From Aristolochia californica (lineage: Eukaryota; Streptophyta; Magnoliopsida; Piperales; Aristolochiaceae): 64,000 nt of DNA. Position 1 is the stretch's first letter, and each line of letters opens with the position of its first letter. The notes beneath the pieces are model-generated. The model was not told where the DNA came from. It did not search any database and saw nothing but the letters and a program-made list of their open reading frames with translations. Shown piece by piece: positions 13,283 to 27,003 of the stretch. The stretch is from positions 14,878,801 through 14,942,800 of the forward strand of contig JARWKL010000015.1 of the NCBI GenBank assembly GCA_029961685.1, read 5' to 3'. The translations under genes were made by a program, and so were the position numbers.

Positions 13283-14579
13283 GTTGGATATTTACCAAAG
13301 CCAAACAACCCACTTTTTGCTATCCTTCAAAATAAGAGATACTTTTATGAATTATCTCTCTCAGCATTTGTGCATTTCCATTTTGGATGTTCAATTTTTT
13401 TTCAAATTTAAACTTTCTCGTAAACAAAATGAAAATTTTAGAGTTCAAGTATGCAAAAAAAATTGAAAACTATAACAAATGTTAGTGAAGAAAATTATTT
13501 GACCCACTAAAAATGTACTCCAAAGTTTTGTTACCCATGTTTGGGAAATTCCACTAGTATAACCCCTAATAGCTTGGTGGAATTTTAAATGAAAGAGATT
13601 TCTAATTGATCCTAACATGTTTTAAATGTGGTGGGAATGCATTCCAGAAACATGTTGAAGATGCAAATGACCTAATGATCCAAAAGAGTAGAAAAAAAGT
13701 AAATTCTCAAGTTAACGTGTGGTTGGATATTTTACCAGAGCCAAACAACGCACTTTTTGACTATCTTTCAAAATCTGAGATACTTTTTGGAATTATCTCT
13801 CTCAGTATTTGTGCATTTCCATTTTGATATACAATTTTTTTTTCAAATTTAATCTTTTCTCGTAAACAAAATGAAAATTTTAGAGTTCATGCATGCAAAA
13901 AAAATTGAAATCTGTAATAAATGTAAGTGAAGAAAATTATTTCACACACTAAAAATGAACTCCAAAGTTTTGTTATCCATGGTTTTGAAATTCCACTAGT
14001 ACAACCCGTAATATCTTGGAGGAATTTTATAAGAAAGGGATTTCTAATTGATCATAACATGTTTTAAATCCGGTCGATATGCATGGCAGATACATGTTGA
14101 AGATGCAAATGCCCTAATGATCCAAAAATTTCTAGAAGTAGAAAAAATTAAATTCTCAAGTTAACGTGTGGTTGGATATTTACAAAAGGCAAACAACCCA
14201 CTTTTTGCCTATCGATCAAAATCAGAGATACTTTTAGGAATTATCTCTCTCAGCATTTGTGCATTTCCATCTCGTATACAAAATGTAAATTTTAAAGTTC
14301 ATGTATGCAAAAAAATTTGAAAACTATAATAAATGTAAGTGAAGAAAATTATTTCACGCATTAAAAATGAACACAAAAGATTTGCTATCCATGTTTGGGA
14401 AATTCCACTAGTACAACCCCTAATAGCTTGGTGGAGTTTTTTAAGAAAGAGATTTCTAATTGATCGTAACATGTTTTAAATGTGGTGGGTATGCATGCCA
14501 GAAATATGTTGAAGATGCAAATGACCTAATGATCAAAAAGTTTGGAGTAGAAAATATTAAATTCTCAAGTTAACATGTG
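13283..14579 (+). repeat. B-block P-Q-R monomer trio, copy 3 (R truncated)
   Basis: The monomer at 13283 has P-type tail marks (AAATGTTAGTGAAG, AAAATGTACTCC, CTAGTATAACCC). The one at 13722 has the Q mark GGATATTTTACC preceded by CCAAAAGAGTAG. The one at 14171 has the R mark CGATCAAAATCAGAGATAC followed by TTTTAGGAATT. The order matches the other two trios, but the spacing from copy 2 is about 6.1 kb, so other monomers were gained or lost between them. Confidence 0.6.
14171..14579 (+). repeat. B monomer with a 37-bp deletion (409 bp)
   Basis: At about 14270 TGCATTTCCAT is followed directly by CTCGTATACAAAATG. The TTTGGATGTTCAATT stretch, the T-tract and AAATTTAAAC are missing. The copy is otherwise complete, which gives the short spacing between monomer starts. 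Confidence 0.88.
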
Positions 14580-16370
14580 GTTGGATATTTACAAGAGCCA
14601 AACAACCTACTTTTCGCCTATTCTTCAAAATCAGAGATACTTTTTGGAATTATCTCTCTCAGCATTAGTGCATTTCCATTTTGTATGTTCAATTTTTTTT
14701 CAAATCCAAACTTTTATCGTAAACAAATTGAAAATTTTAGATTTCATGTATGCAAAAAAATTTGAAAACTATAATAAATGTAAGTGAAGAAAATTATTTC
14801 ATGCACAAAAAAATGAACTCCAAATTTTGTTATCCATGTTTGGGAAATTCCACTAGTACAACCCTTAATAGCTTGGTGGACTTATATAAGAATGAGATTT
14901 CTAATTGATCCTAACATGTTTTAAATGTGGTGGGTATGCATGCCAAAAACATGTTGAAGATGCAAATGACCTATTGATCAAAAAATTTCAAGGAGTAGAA
15001 AAAATTAAATTCTCAAGTTAACGCGTGGTTGGATATTTACCAGAGCCAAACAACCCACTTTTTGCCTATCCTTCAAAATCAGAGATGCGTTTTAGAATTA
15101 TCACTCTCAGCATTTGTCCACTACCATTTTGGATATTCAATTTTTTTTCAAATCCAAACTTTTCTCGTAAGAAAAATGATAATTTTAGAGTTTATGTATG
15201 AAAAAAAAATTGAACATTATTATAAATGTAAGAGAAGAAAATTATTTAGCGCACTAAAAATGAACTCCAAAGTTTTGTTATCCATGTATGGGAAATTCCA
15301 CTAGTACAACCTCTAATAGTTTGGTGGAATTTTATAAGAAAGAGATTTCTAATTGATCCTAACAAGTTTTACATGTGGTGGGTATGCATGCCAGAAACAT
15401 GTTGAAGATGCCAATGACCTAATGATCCAAAAATTTCAAGGAGTAGATAAAATTAAATTCTGAAGTTAACGTGTAGTTGGATATTTGCTAGAGCCAAACA
15501 ATCCACTTTTTGCCTATCCTTCAAAATCAGAGATACTTTTTGGAATTATCTCTCTCAACATTTGTTCATTTCCATTTTGGTTGTTCAATTTTTTTCAAAT
15601 CCAAACTTTTCTCGTTAGCAAAATGAAAATTTTAGAATTCATGTATGCCAAAAAATTTGAAAAGTATAATAAATGTAAGTGAAGAAAATTATTTGATGCT
15701 TTAAAAATGTACTCCAAAGTTTTGTTATCCATGTTTGGGAAATTCCACTAGTATAACCCCTAATAGCTTGGTGGAATTTTATAAGAAAGAGATTTCTAAT
15801 TGATCCTAACATGTTTAAATGTGGTGGGTATGCATGCCAGAAACTTGTCGAAGAGGCAAATGACCTAATGATACAAAAATTTCAAGGAGTAGAAAAATTA
15901 AGTTCTCAAGTTAATGTATGGTTGGATATTTTACCAAAGCCAAACAACCCATTTTTTTCATATCGTTCAAAATCAGAGATACTTTTAGGAATTATCTCTC
16001 TCAGCTTTTGTGCATTTCCATTTTGGATGTTCAATTTTTTTTCAAATCCAAAATTTTCTCGTTAACAAAATGAAACTTTTAGTTTTCATGTATGCAAAAA
16101 AAAATTGAAAACTATATTAAATGTAAGTGAAGAAAATTATTTCACGCACTAAAAATGAACTCCAAACTTTTGTTATCCAGGTTTGGGAAATTCCACTAGT
16201 ACAACCCCTAATAGATTGGTGGAATTTTATAAGAAAGAGATTTTTAATTAATCCTAACATGTTTTAAATGTGGTGGATATGCATGCCAGAAACAAGTTGA
16301 AGATGCAAATGACATAATGATCCAGAAATTTCAAGGAGTTGAAAAAATTAAATTCTCAAGTTAACGTGTG

Positions 16371-17249
16371 GTTGGATTTTTACCAGAGCCAAACAACCCA
16401 CTTTTTGCCTATCCTTCAAAATCAGAGGTACTTTTTGGAATTATCTCTCTCAGCATTTGTCCCTTTCCATTTTGGATGTTCAATTTTTTTTCAAATCCAA
16501 ACTTTTCTCGTAAAAAAATAAAAATTTTTGAATTCATGTATGCAAAACAATTTGAAAATTATAATAAATGTAAGTGAAGAAAATTATTTCACGCACTAAA
16601 AATGAAATCCAAAGTTTTGTTATCTATGTTTTAGAAATTCATCTTGTACAACCCCTAATAGCTTGGTGGAGTTTTAAAAGAAAGAGATTTCTAATTGATC
16701 CTAACATGTTTTAAATCTGGTCGATATGCATGCCTGAAACATGTTGAAGATGCAAATGACTTAATGATCCAAACAACCCACTTTTTACCTATCCTTAAAA
16801 ATCACAGATACTTTTTGGAATTATCTCTCTCAGCATTTTTGCATTTCCATTATTGATGTTCAAATTTGTTTTCAGATCCAAACTTGAGTTTTCACTCCAA
16901 TTTTTTTCTCGTAGATAAATAAGATATAACGCAAATAGATCGCTACAAATTGAAAATTTAAGAGTTCATGTATGCAATAAAAATTGAAAACTATAATAAA
17001 TGTAAGTGAAGAAAATTATTTCACGCACTAAAAATGAATTCCAAAGTTTTGTTATCCATGTTTGGGAAATTCCACTAGAACAACCCCTAATAGCTTGTTG
17101 GAATTTTATAGGAAAGAAACTTCTAACTGATCCTAACATGTTTGAAATGTGGTTGGATATGCATGCCTGAAACATTTTGAAGATGCAAGTGACCTAATGA
17201 TCCAAAAATTTCAAAGAGTACAAAAAATTAAATTTTCAAGTTAACGAGT
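16371..17249 (+). repeat. B-to-A junction monomer pair
   Basis: The B monomer starting at 16371 runs to TGCAAATGACTTAATGATCC (ending at 16770). It then joins AAACAACCCACTTTTTACC, which lies about 70 bp further into the next monomer. The segment from AAATTTCAAGG through GTTGGATATTTACCAGAG is missing. The shared bases CCAAA at the breakpoint suggest a microhomology join. From 16790 on the sequence is A-type (CTTAAAAATCACAGATAC, CTTGAGTTTTCACTCC). The first A monomer has GTAGATAAATAAGATATAAC and GATCGCTACAAA, marks of the m4 class seen at 40972, 51915 and 57910. Confidence 0.9.
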
Positions 17250-20200
17250 GGTTGGATATTTACCAGAGCCAAACAACCCAGTTTTTGCCAATCCTTAAAA
17301 ATCACAGATACTTTTCAGAATTATCTCTCTCAGCATTTGTGCATTTCCTTTTTGGATGTTCAAATTTTTTTTCTGATCCAAACATGAGTTTGCACTCTCC
17401 AACTTTTCTCGTAAACAAAAAGAGATGTATGGCAAATAGATATTAAAATTTTAGAGTTCATGTATGCAAAAAAATTTGTAAACTATAATAAATGTAAGTG
17501 AAGAAAATTATTCCACACACTAAAAATGAACTCCAAAGTTTTTTCATCCATGTTTATGAAATTCCACTTGTACAACCCCTACAAGCTTGGTGGAATTTTA
17601 TAGGAAAGGAACTTACAACTAATCCTAACATGTTTTAAATGTGGTTGGATACATGCCAGAAACATGTTGAGGATGCAAGTGACCTAATGATCCAAAAATT
17701 TCAAGGAGTAGAAAAAATTAAATTCTCAAGTAAACGTGTAGTTGGATATTTACCAGAGCCAAACAACCCACTTTTTGCCAATCCATAAAAATCATAGACA
17801 CTTTTTGGAATTATCTCTCTCAGCATTTGTGCATTTCATTTTGGATGTTCAAATTTTTTTTCAAATCCAAACTTGAGTTTTCACTCTCCCATTTTTTTCT
17901 CATAAACAGAAAAGATATAAGGCAAATAGATCGCAATAAAATGAAAATTTTAGAGTTCATGTATGCAAACAAATTGAAAACTATAAGAAATGTAAGTGAA
18001 GAAAATTTTTTCCCGCAGTAAAAATGAACTCCAAAGTTTCGTTGTCCATGTTTGGGAAATTCCACTAGTACAACCCCTAATATCTTGGTGGAATTTTATA
18101 GGAAAGAGACTTCTAAATGATCCTATCATGTTTTAAATGTGGATGGATATGCATGCCAGAAACATGTTGAGGATGCAAGTGACCTAATGATCCAAAAATT
18201 TCAAGAAGTTGAAAAAATTAAATTCTCAAGTTAACGTTTGGTTGGATATTTACCACAGCCAAACAACCCACTTTTTGCCTATCCTTAAAAATCACATATA
18301 ATTTTTGGAATATTCTCTCTGAGAATTTGTGCAATTCTATTTTGGATGTTCAATTTTCTTTTCAGATTCCAAACTTAAGTTTTCAATCTCCCATTTTTTT
18401 TTTTGTAAGCAAAAAAGATATAAGGCAGATATCACAAAAAAATGAAAATTTTAGAGTTCATGTATGCAAAAAAATTGGAAAACTATAACAAATGTAAGCG
18501 AAGAAAATTATTTCCCGCACAAAAAATGAACTCCAAAGTTGCCTTATCCACGTTTGGGAAATTCCACTAGTACAATCCCTAATAGCTTGGTGGAATTTTA
18601 TAGGAAAGAGACTTCTAAATGATCCTAACATGTTTTAAAAGTGGTTGGATATGTATGCCAGAAACAAGTTGAGGATGCAAGTGACCTAAAGATTCAAAAA
18701 TTTCAAGGAGTAGAGAAAATTAAATTCTCAAGTTAACGTGTGGTTGGATATTTACAAAAGCCAAACAATCATCATTTTGCCTATCCTTAAAAATCACAGA
18801 TACTTTTTGGAATTATCTCTCTCAGCATTTGTGCAATTCTATTTTGGATGTTCAAATTTTTTTTCTGATCCAAACTTGAGTTTTCACTCTCCCATTTTCC
18901 TTGCAAACAAAAAAGATATAAGACAAATAGATCCCTACAAAATGAAAATTTTAGAGTTCATGATTGAAAAAAAATTTGAAAACTATAATAAATGTTAGTG
19001 AAGAAAATTATTTCAAGCACTAAAAATGAACTCCAAAGTTTTTTTATCCATGTTTGGGAAATTCCACTAGTACAATGCCTAATAGCTCTGTGGAATTTTA
19101 TAGGAAAGGGACTTCTAACTGATCCTAACATGTTTTAAATGTGGTTGGATATGCATGCCAGAAACATGTTGAGGATGCAAGTGACCTAATGATCCAAAAA
19201 TTTCAAGGAGTAGAAAAAATTAAATTCTCAAGTTAACGTGTGGTTGGATATTTACTAGAGCCAAACAACCCACATTTTACCTATCCATAAAAATCACAGG
19301 TACTTTTTTGAAATATCTCTCTCAGCATTTGTGCATTTCCATTTTGGATGTTAAATTTTTTTTTCAGATCCAAACTTGTGTTTTCACTCTCCATTTTTCT
19401 CGTAAACAAAAAAGATATAAGGCAAATAGATCGCAACAAATTAAAATTTTAGAGTTCATGTATGCAACAAAATTCGAAAACTACAATAAATGTAAAAGAA
19501 GAAAATTATTTCCCGCACTAAAAATGAACTCCAAAGTTTTGTTATCCATGTTTGGGAAATTCCACTAGTACAACCCCTAGTACCTTGGTCGAATTTTATA
19601 GGAAAGAGACTTCTAACTTATCCTAACATGTTTTAAATGTGGTTGGATATGGATGCCAGAAACATGTTGAGGATGCAAGTGACCTAATGATCCAAAAATT
19701 TCAAGGAGTAGAAAAAATTAAATTCTCAAGTTAACGTGTGATGGGATATTTACCAGAGCCAAACAACCCACTTTTTGCCTATCCTTTAAACTCATAGATA
19801 CTTTTCGGAATTATCTCTCTCAGCATTTGTGGAATTCCATTTTGGATGTTCAAATTTTTTTTCAGATCCAAACTTGAGTTTTCACTCTCCCATTTTTCTT
19901 GCAAACAAAAAATATATAAGGCAAATAGATCACTACAAAATGAAAATTTTAGAGTTCATGTTTGCAAAAAAATTTCAAAACTATAATAAATGTTAGTGAA
20001 GAAAATTATTTCAAGCACTAAAAATGAACTCCAAAGTTTTGTTATCCATGCTTGGGAAATTCCACTAGTACAACCCCTAATAGCTTGGTGGAATTTTTAA
20101 GGAAAGAGACTTCTATCTGATCCTAACATGTTTTAAATGTGGTTGGATATGCATGCCAGAAACATGTTGAAGATGCAAGTGACCTAATGATCCAAAATTT

Positions 20201-22622
20201 TCAAGGAGTAGAAAAAATTAAATTCTCAAGTAAACTTGTGGTAGGATATTTACAAGAGCCAAACAACCCACTTTTTACCTATCCTTAAAAATCACAGATA
20301 CTTTTTGGAATTATCTCTCTCAGTATTTTTGCATTTTCATTTTGGATGTTCAAATTTTTTTTCAGATCTGAACATGTGTTTTCACTCTCCCATTTTTTTC
20401 TCGTAAACAAAAAAGTTATAAGGCAAATAGATCGCAACAAAATTAAAATTTTAAAGTTCATGTATGCAAAAAAGTTTGAAAACTATATTAAATGTAAGTG
20501 AAGAAAATTATTTCACGCACTAAATATGAACTCCAAAGTTTGGTTATCCATGTTTGGGAAATTCCACTAGTACAACCCCTAATAGCTTTGTAGAATTTTA
20601 TAGGAAAGAGCCTTCTAACTGATCCTAACATGTTTTAAATGTGGTTGGATACGCATACCAGAAACATGTTAGAATGCAAGTGACCTAATGATCAAAAAAT
20701 TTCAAGGAGTAGAAAAAATTAAATTCTAAAGTTAACGTGTGGTTGGTTTTTATCGGAGGCAAACAACCAACTTTTGCCAATCCTAAAAATCACAGATACT
20801 TTTTGGAATTATCTCTCTCAACATTTGCGCATTTCCAATTTGGATGTTCAAATTTTTTTTCAGATCCAAACTTGAGTTTTCCCTCTCCCATTTTTCTCGT
20901 AAACAAAAAAGATATAAGGCAAATAGATCGCAACAAAATGAAAATTTTAGAGTTCATGTATGCAAAAACATTTGTAAACTATAATAAATGTAATTGAAGA
21001 AAATTACTTCACGCTCTAAAAATAAACTCCAAAGTTTTGTTATCCATGTTTGGGAAATTCCACGAGTACCACCCCTAATAGCTTGGTGGAATTTTATAGG
21101 AAAAAGACTTGTAACTGATCCTAACATGTTTTAAATATGGTTGGATATGCTTGCCAGAGACATGTTGAGGATGCAAGTGACCTAATGATAAAAAAAATTG
21201 AAGGAGAAGAAAAAATTAAATTCTCAAGTAAACGTATGGCAGGATATTTACCAAAGCCAAACAACCCACTTTTTGCCTATAATTAAAAATCACAGATACT
21301 TTTTGGAATTATCTCTCTCAGCATTTGTGAATTTTCATTTTGGATGTTCAAATTTTTTTTCAGATCCAAACTTTAGTTTTCACTCTCACATTATTCTCGT
21401 AAACAAAAAAGATATAAGGAAAATAGATCGCAACAAAATGAAAATTTTAGAGTTCATGGATGCAAAAAAAATTGAAAACTATAATAAATGTAAGTGAGGA
21501 AAATTATTTCACGCACTAAAAATGAACTCCAAAGTTTTGTTATCCAAGTTTGGGAAATTCCACTAGTACAACCACTAATAGCTTGGTGGAATTTTATAGG
21601 AAAGAGACTTCTAACTGATCCTAACCTGTTTTAAATGTGGTTGGATATGCATGCCAGAACCATGTTGAGGATGCAAGTGGCCTAATGATCTAAAAATTTG
21701 AAGGAGTAGAAAAAATTAAATTCTCAAGTTAACGTATGGTTGGATATTTACCAGAGCCAAACAACCCACTTTTTTCCAATCCTTAAAAATCACAGATACT
21801 TTTGGAATTATCTCTCTCTGCATTTGTGCATTTCCATTTTGGATGTTCAATTTTTTTTTCAGATCCAAACTTGAGTTTTCACTCTCCCATTATTCTCGTA
21901 AACAAAAAAGATATAAGGAAAATAGATCGCAACAAAATGAAAATTTTAGAGTTCATGTATGCAAAAAAATTTGAAAACTATAGTAAATGTAAGTGAAGAA
22001 AATTATTTCACGCACTAAAAATGAACTCCAAAGTTTTGTTATTCATGTTTGGGAAATTCCACTAGTACAACCACTAATAGCTTGGGAAAATTTTATAGGA
22101 AAGAGACTTCTAACTGATCCTAACATGTTTTAAATTGGTTGGATATGCATGCCAAAAACATGTTGAGGGTGCAAGTGACCTAATGATTCAAAAAATTCAA
22201 GGAGTAGAAAAAATTAAATGCTCAAGTTAACGTGTGGTTGGATATTTACCAGAGCAAAACAACCCACTTTTTGCCTATCCATAAAAATCATTGATACTTT
22301 TTGGAAATATCTCTCTCAGCATTTGTGCATTTCCATTATGGATGTTCAATTTTTTTTTCAGATCCAAACTTGAGTTTTCACTCTCCCATTTTTTTCTCAT
22401 AAACAAAAAAGATATAAGGCAAATAGATCGCAACAAAATGAAAATTTTAGAGTTCATGTATTCAAAAAAATTGGAAAACTACAGTAAATGAAAGTGAAGA
22501 AAATTATTTTCCGCACTAAAACTGAACTCCAAAGTTTCGTTATCCATGTTTGTGAAATTCCAATAGTACAATCCCTAATAGTTTCGTGGAATTTTATAGG
22601 AAAGAGACTTCTAAATGATCCT

Positions 22623-22666
22623 AACATGTTTTAAATGTGGTTGGATATGCATGCCAGAAACATGTT
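22623..22666 (+). other. Paired AACATGTT palindromes flanking ATGCATGC (representative)
   Basis: The 8-bp palindrome AACATGTT occurs at 22623-22630 and at 22659-22666, 36 bp from start to start. TATGCATGCC lies between them. The arrangement recurs in most A and B monomers, at 35 or 36 bp. It is a candidate site for a dimeric satellite-binding protein or a recombination hotspot. This is inference only. Confidence 0.6.
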
Positions 22667-24220
22667 GAGGATGCAAGTGACCTAATGATCCTAAAATTTC
22701 AAGGAGTAGAAAAAATTAAATTCTCAAGTTAACGTGTGGTTGGATATTTACAAAAGCCAAAAAACCCACATTTTGCCTTTCCTTAAAAATCACAGATACT
22801 TTTTGGAATTATCTCTCTTAGCATTTGTGCATTTCCATTTTGGATGTTCAATTTTTTTTTCAGATCCAAACTTGAGTTTTCACTCTCCCATTTTTCTCGT
22901 TAAGGCAAATAGCTCGCTACAAAATGAAACTTTTAGAGTTCATGTATATAAAAAAAATTGAAAAGTATACTAAATGTAAGTGAAGAAAATCATTTCACGC
23001 ACTACGAGTGAACTCCAAAGTTTTGTTATCCATGTTTGGGAAATTCCAGTAGTACAACCCCTAATAGCTTGGTGGAATTTTATAGGAAAGAGACTTCTAA
23101 CTTATCCTAACTTGAATTAAATGTAGTTGGATATGCATGCCAGAAACATGTTGAGTATACAAGTGACCTAATGATCCAAAAATTTCAAGGAGTAGAAAAA
23201 ATTAAATTCTCAGGTTAACATGTGGTTGGATATTTACCAAAGCCAAACTACCCACTTTTTTCCTATCGTTAAAAATCACAGATACTTTTCAGAATTATCT
23301 CTCTCAGTATTTGTGCATTTCCATTTTGGATGTTCAAATTTATTTTAGGATCCAAACTTGAGTTTTCACTCTGCCATTTTTCTCGTAAACACAAAAGATG
23401 TAAGGCAAATAGAATGAAACAAAATGAAAATTTTAGAGTTCATATATGCAAAAAAATTTGAAAACTATAATAAATGTAAGTGAAGAAAATTATTTCACAC
23501 ACTAAATATGAACTCCAAAGTTTTGTTATCCATGTTTGGGGAATTCCACTAGTACAACCCCTAATAGCTTGGTGGAATTTTATAAAAAAGGGACTTCTAA
23601 CTGATCCTAACATGTCTTAGATGTGGTTGGATATGCATGCCAGAAACATGTTGAGGATGCAAGTGACTTAATGATCCTAAAATTTCAAGAAGTAGAAAAA
23701 ATTAAATTCTCAAGTAAACGTGTGGTTGGATATTTACCAGAGCCAAACAACCCACTTTTAGCCTATGCTTAAATATCACAGATACTTTTTGGAATTATCT
23801 CTCTCAGCATTTGTGCATTTCCATTTTGGATGTTCAATTTTTTTTTTCATCCAAACTTGAGTTTTCACTCTCCCATTTTTTTCTCGTAAACAAAAAATAT
23901 ATAAAGCAAATAGATCGGAAAAAAATGAAAATTTTAGAGTTCATGTATGCAAAAAAGTTTGAAAACTATTATAAATGTAAGTGAAGAAAATTATTTCACG
24001 CACTAAAAATGAACTCCAAAGTTTGGTTATCAATTTTCAGGAAATTCCACTAGTACAACCCCTAATAGCTTGGTGGAATTTTATGGGAAGGAGACTTCTA
24101 ACTGATCCTAATATGTTTTAAATGTGGTTGGATAAGCATGCCAGAAACATGTTGAGGATGCAAGTGACCCAATGATCCAAAAATTTCAAGGAGTACAAAA
24201 AATTAAATTCTCAAGTTAAC

Positions 24221-24678
24221 GTGTGGTTCGATATTTACAAAAGCCAAACAACCCACTTTTTGGAATTATCACTCTCAGCATTTGTGCATTTCCATTTTGG
24301 ATGCCCAAATTTTTTTTCAGATCCAAACTTGTGTTTTCACACTTCCATTTTTCTCGTAAACAAAAAAGATATATGGCAAATATATCGCAACAAATTAAAA
24401 TTTTAGAGTTCATGTATGTGAAAAAATGTGAAAACTATACTAAATGTAAGTGAAGAAAATTATTTCACGAACTTAAAATGAACTTTATACATGTTTTGGA
24501 AATTCCACTAGTACAACCCCTAATAGCTTGGTGGAATTTTATAGGAAAGAGACTTCTAACTGATCCTAACTTTTTTTAAATGTGGTTGGATATTCATACA
24601 GGAAACATGTTGAGGATGCAAGTGACCTAATGATCCAAAAATTTGAAGGAGTAGAAAAAATTAAATTCTCAAGTTAAC
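24221..24678 (+). repeat. Short A monomer with two small deletions
   Basis: AACCCACTTTTT (24250-24261) is followed at once by GGAATTATC. About 30 bp containing GCCTATCCTTAAAAATC are missing, between repeated ACTTTTT strings. A second small loss at about 24484 turns GAACTCCAAAGTTTTGTTATAC into GAACTTTATAC. A partner without these losses lies near 32663 and shares GTTTGATATTTACAAAAGCC and ATACATGTTTTGGAAATTCC. Confidence 0.85.
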
Positions 24679-27003
24679 GTGTGGTTGGATATTTACCAGA
24701 GCCAAACAACCCACTTTTTGCCTATCCTTAAACATCACAGATACTTTATGGAATTATCTCTCTCAGCATTTGTGCATTTCTATTTTGGATGTTCAACGTT
24801 TCTTTCAGATCCAAACTTGAGTTTTCACTCTCCCTTTTTTCTCGTAAACAAAAAAGATATAAGGCAAATAGATCGCAACAAAATGAAAATTTTAGAATTT
24901 ATGTATGGAAAAAAATTTATAAACTAAAATAAATGTAAGTGAAGAAAATTACTTCATGCACTTAAAATGAACTGCAAAGTTTTGTTATCCATGTTTGGGA
25001 AATTCTACTAGTACAACCCGTAATTGCTTGATGGAATTTTATCGGAAAGAGACTTCTAACTGATCCTAACATGTTTTAAATATGGTTGGATATGCATGCC
25101 AGAAACATGTTGAGGAAGAAAGTGACCCAATGATCCTAAAATTTCAAGGAGTAGAAAAAATTAAATTCAAAAGTTAACGTATGGTCTGATATTTTCCAGA
25201 GCCAAATAACCCACTTTTTACCTATCCTTAAAAATCACTGATACACATTGGAATTATCTCTCTCAGCATTTGTGCATTTCCATTTTGAATGTTCAAATTT
25301 TTTTTCAGATCCAAACTTGAGTTTTTCATTCTCCCATTTTTCTTGTAAACAAAAAGATATAAGGCAATTAGATCGCGACAAAATGAAAATTTTAGAGTTC
25401 ATGTATGCAAAAAAATTTGAAAACTATAATAAATGTACGTAAAGAAAATTATTTCACGCACTAAAAATGAACTCCAAAGTTTTGTTATCCATGTTCGGAA
25501 AATTTCACTAGTACATTCGCTAATAGCTTGGTGGAATTTGATAGGAAAGAGACTTCTAAGTCATCCTAACATGTTTTAAATGTGGTTGGATATACATGAC
25601 AGAAACATGTTGAAGATGCAAGTGACCTAATGATCCAAAAATTTCATGGAGTAAAAAAAATTAAATTCTCAAGTTAACGTTTGGTTGGATATTTACTAGA
25701 GCCAAACAATCCACATTTTGCCTATGCATAAAAATCACAGATACTTTTTTGAAATATCTCTCTCAGCATTTGTGCATTTCCATTTTGGATGTTCAAAATT
25801 TTTTTCAGATCCAAACTTGAGTTTTCACTCTACCATTTTTTTCTGGTAAAAAAAAAAGATGTAAGGCAAACAAATCGCAAAAAAATGAAAATTTTACATT
25901 TCAAGTATGCAAAAAAATTGGAAAACTATAAAAAATGTAAGTGAAGAAAATTATTTCCAGCACCAAAAATGAACTCCAAATTTTTGTTATCCAAGTTTGG
26001 GAAATTCCACTAGTACAACCACTAATTGCTTGGTGGAATTTTATAGGAAAGAGACTTCTAACTGATCCTAACTTGTTTTAAATGTGGTTGGATATGCATG
26101 CCAGAATCATGTTGAGGATGCAAGTTGCCTAATGATCTAAAAATTTGAAGGAGTAGAAAAAATTAAATTTTCAAGTTAACGTATGGTTGGATATTAACGA
26201 GAGCCAAACAACCCACTTTTTTCCAATCCTTAAAAATCACAGATACTTTTGGAATTATCTCTCTCTGCATTTCTGCATTTCCATTTTGGATGTTCAAATG
26301 TTTTTTCAGATCCAAACTTGAGTTTTCCCTCTCCCATTTTTCTTGCAAACAAAAAAGATATAAGGCAAATAGATCGCAACAAAATGAAAATTTTTGAGTT
26401 CATGTTTGCAAAAAAATTTGAAAACTATAATAAATTGTTGTGAAGACAATTATTTCAAGCACTTAAAATGAACTCCAAAGTTTTGTTATCCATGTTTGGG
26501 AAATTCCACTAGTACAACCCCTAATAGCTTGGTGGAATTTTATAAGAAAGGTACTTCTAACTGATCCTAATATGTTTTAAATGTGATTGGATATGCATGC
26601 TAGAAACATGTTGAGGATGCAAGTGACCTAATGATCCAAAAATTTCAAGGAGTAGAAAAAATTAAATTCTCAAGTAAACTTGTGGTTGGATATTTACAAG
26701 AGCCAAACAACCCACTTTTTACCTATCCTTAAAAATCCCAGATACTTTTTCGAATTATCTCTCTCAGCATTTGTGGCTTTCCATTTAGGATGTGCAAAAT
26801 TTTTTTTCAGATCAAAACTTGAGTTTTCACTCTCCCATTTTTTTCTCGTAAACAAAAAAGATATAAGGCAAATAGATCGCAACAAAATTAAAATTTTAGA
26901 GTTCATATATGCAAAAAAGTTTGAAAACTATATTAAATTTAAGTGAAAAAAAATATTTCACGCACTAAAAATGAACTCCAAAGTTTGGTTATCCATGTTT
27001 GGG

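Larger units (their letters stand above)
1514..16770 (+). repeat. Family B block, about 34 monomers of 439-453 bp
   Basis: After a truncated first monomer, monomer starts fall at 1842, 2290, 2734, 3183, 3632, 4072, 4522, 4969, 5416, 5864, 6311, 6752, 7199, 7638, 8091, 8538, 8984, 9432, 9881, 10332, 10776, 11226, 11673, 11936, 12387, 12836, 13283, 13722, 14171, 14580, 15028, 15476, 15921 and 16371. Spacing is 439-453 bp except at two deleted copies (263 and 409 bp). B marks are CCTTCAAAATCAGAGATAC, AAACTTTTCTCGTAAAC, TTATAAGAAAGAGATTTC, TAATTGATCC and GAAGATGCAAATGACC. Compared with A, two segments between the T-tract and AAAATGAAAATTTTAG are missing. Neighbouring B monomers differ from one another more than the right-hand A higher-order copies do, which suggests an older or less homogenised block. 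Confidence 0.95.
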
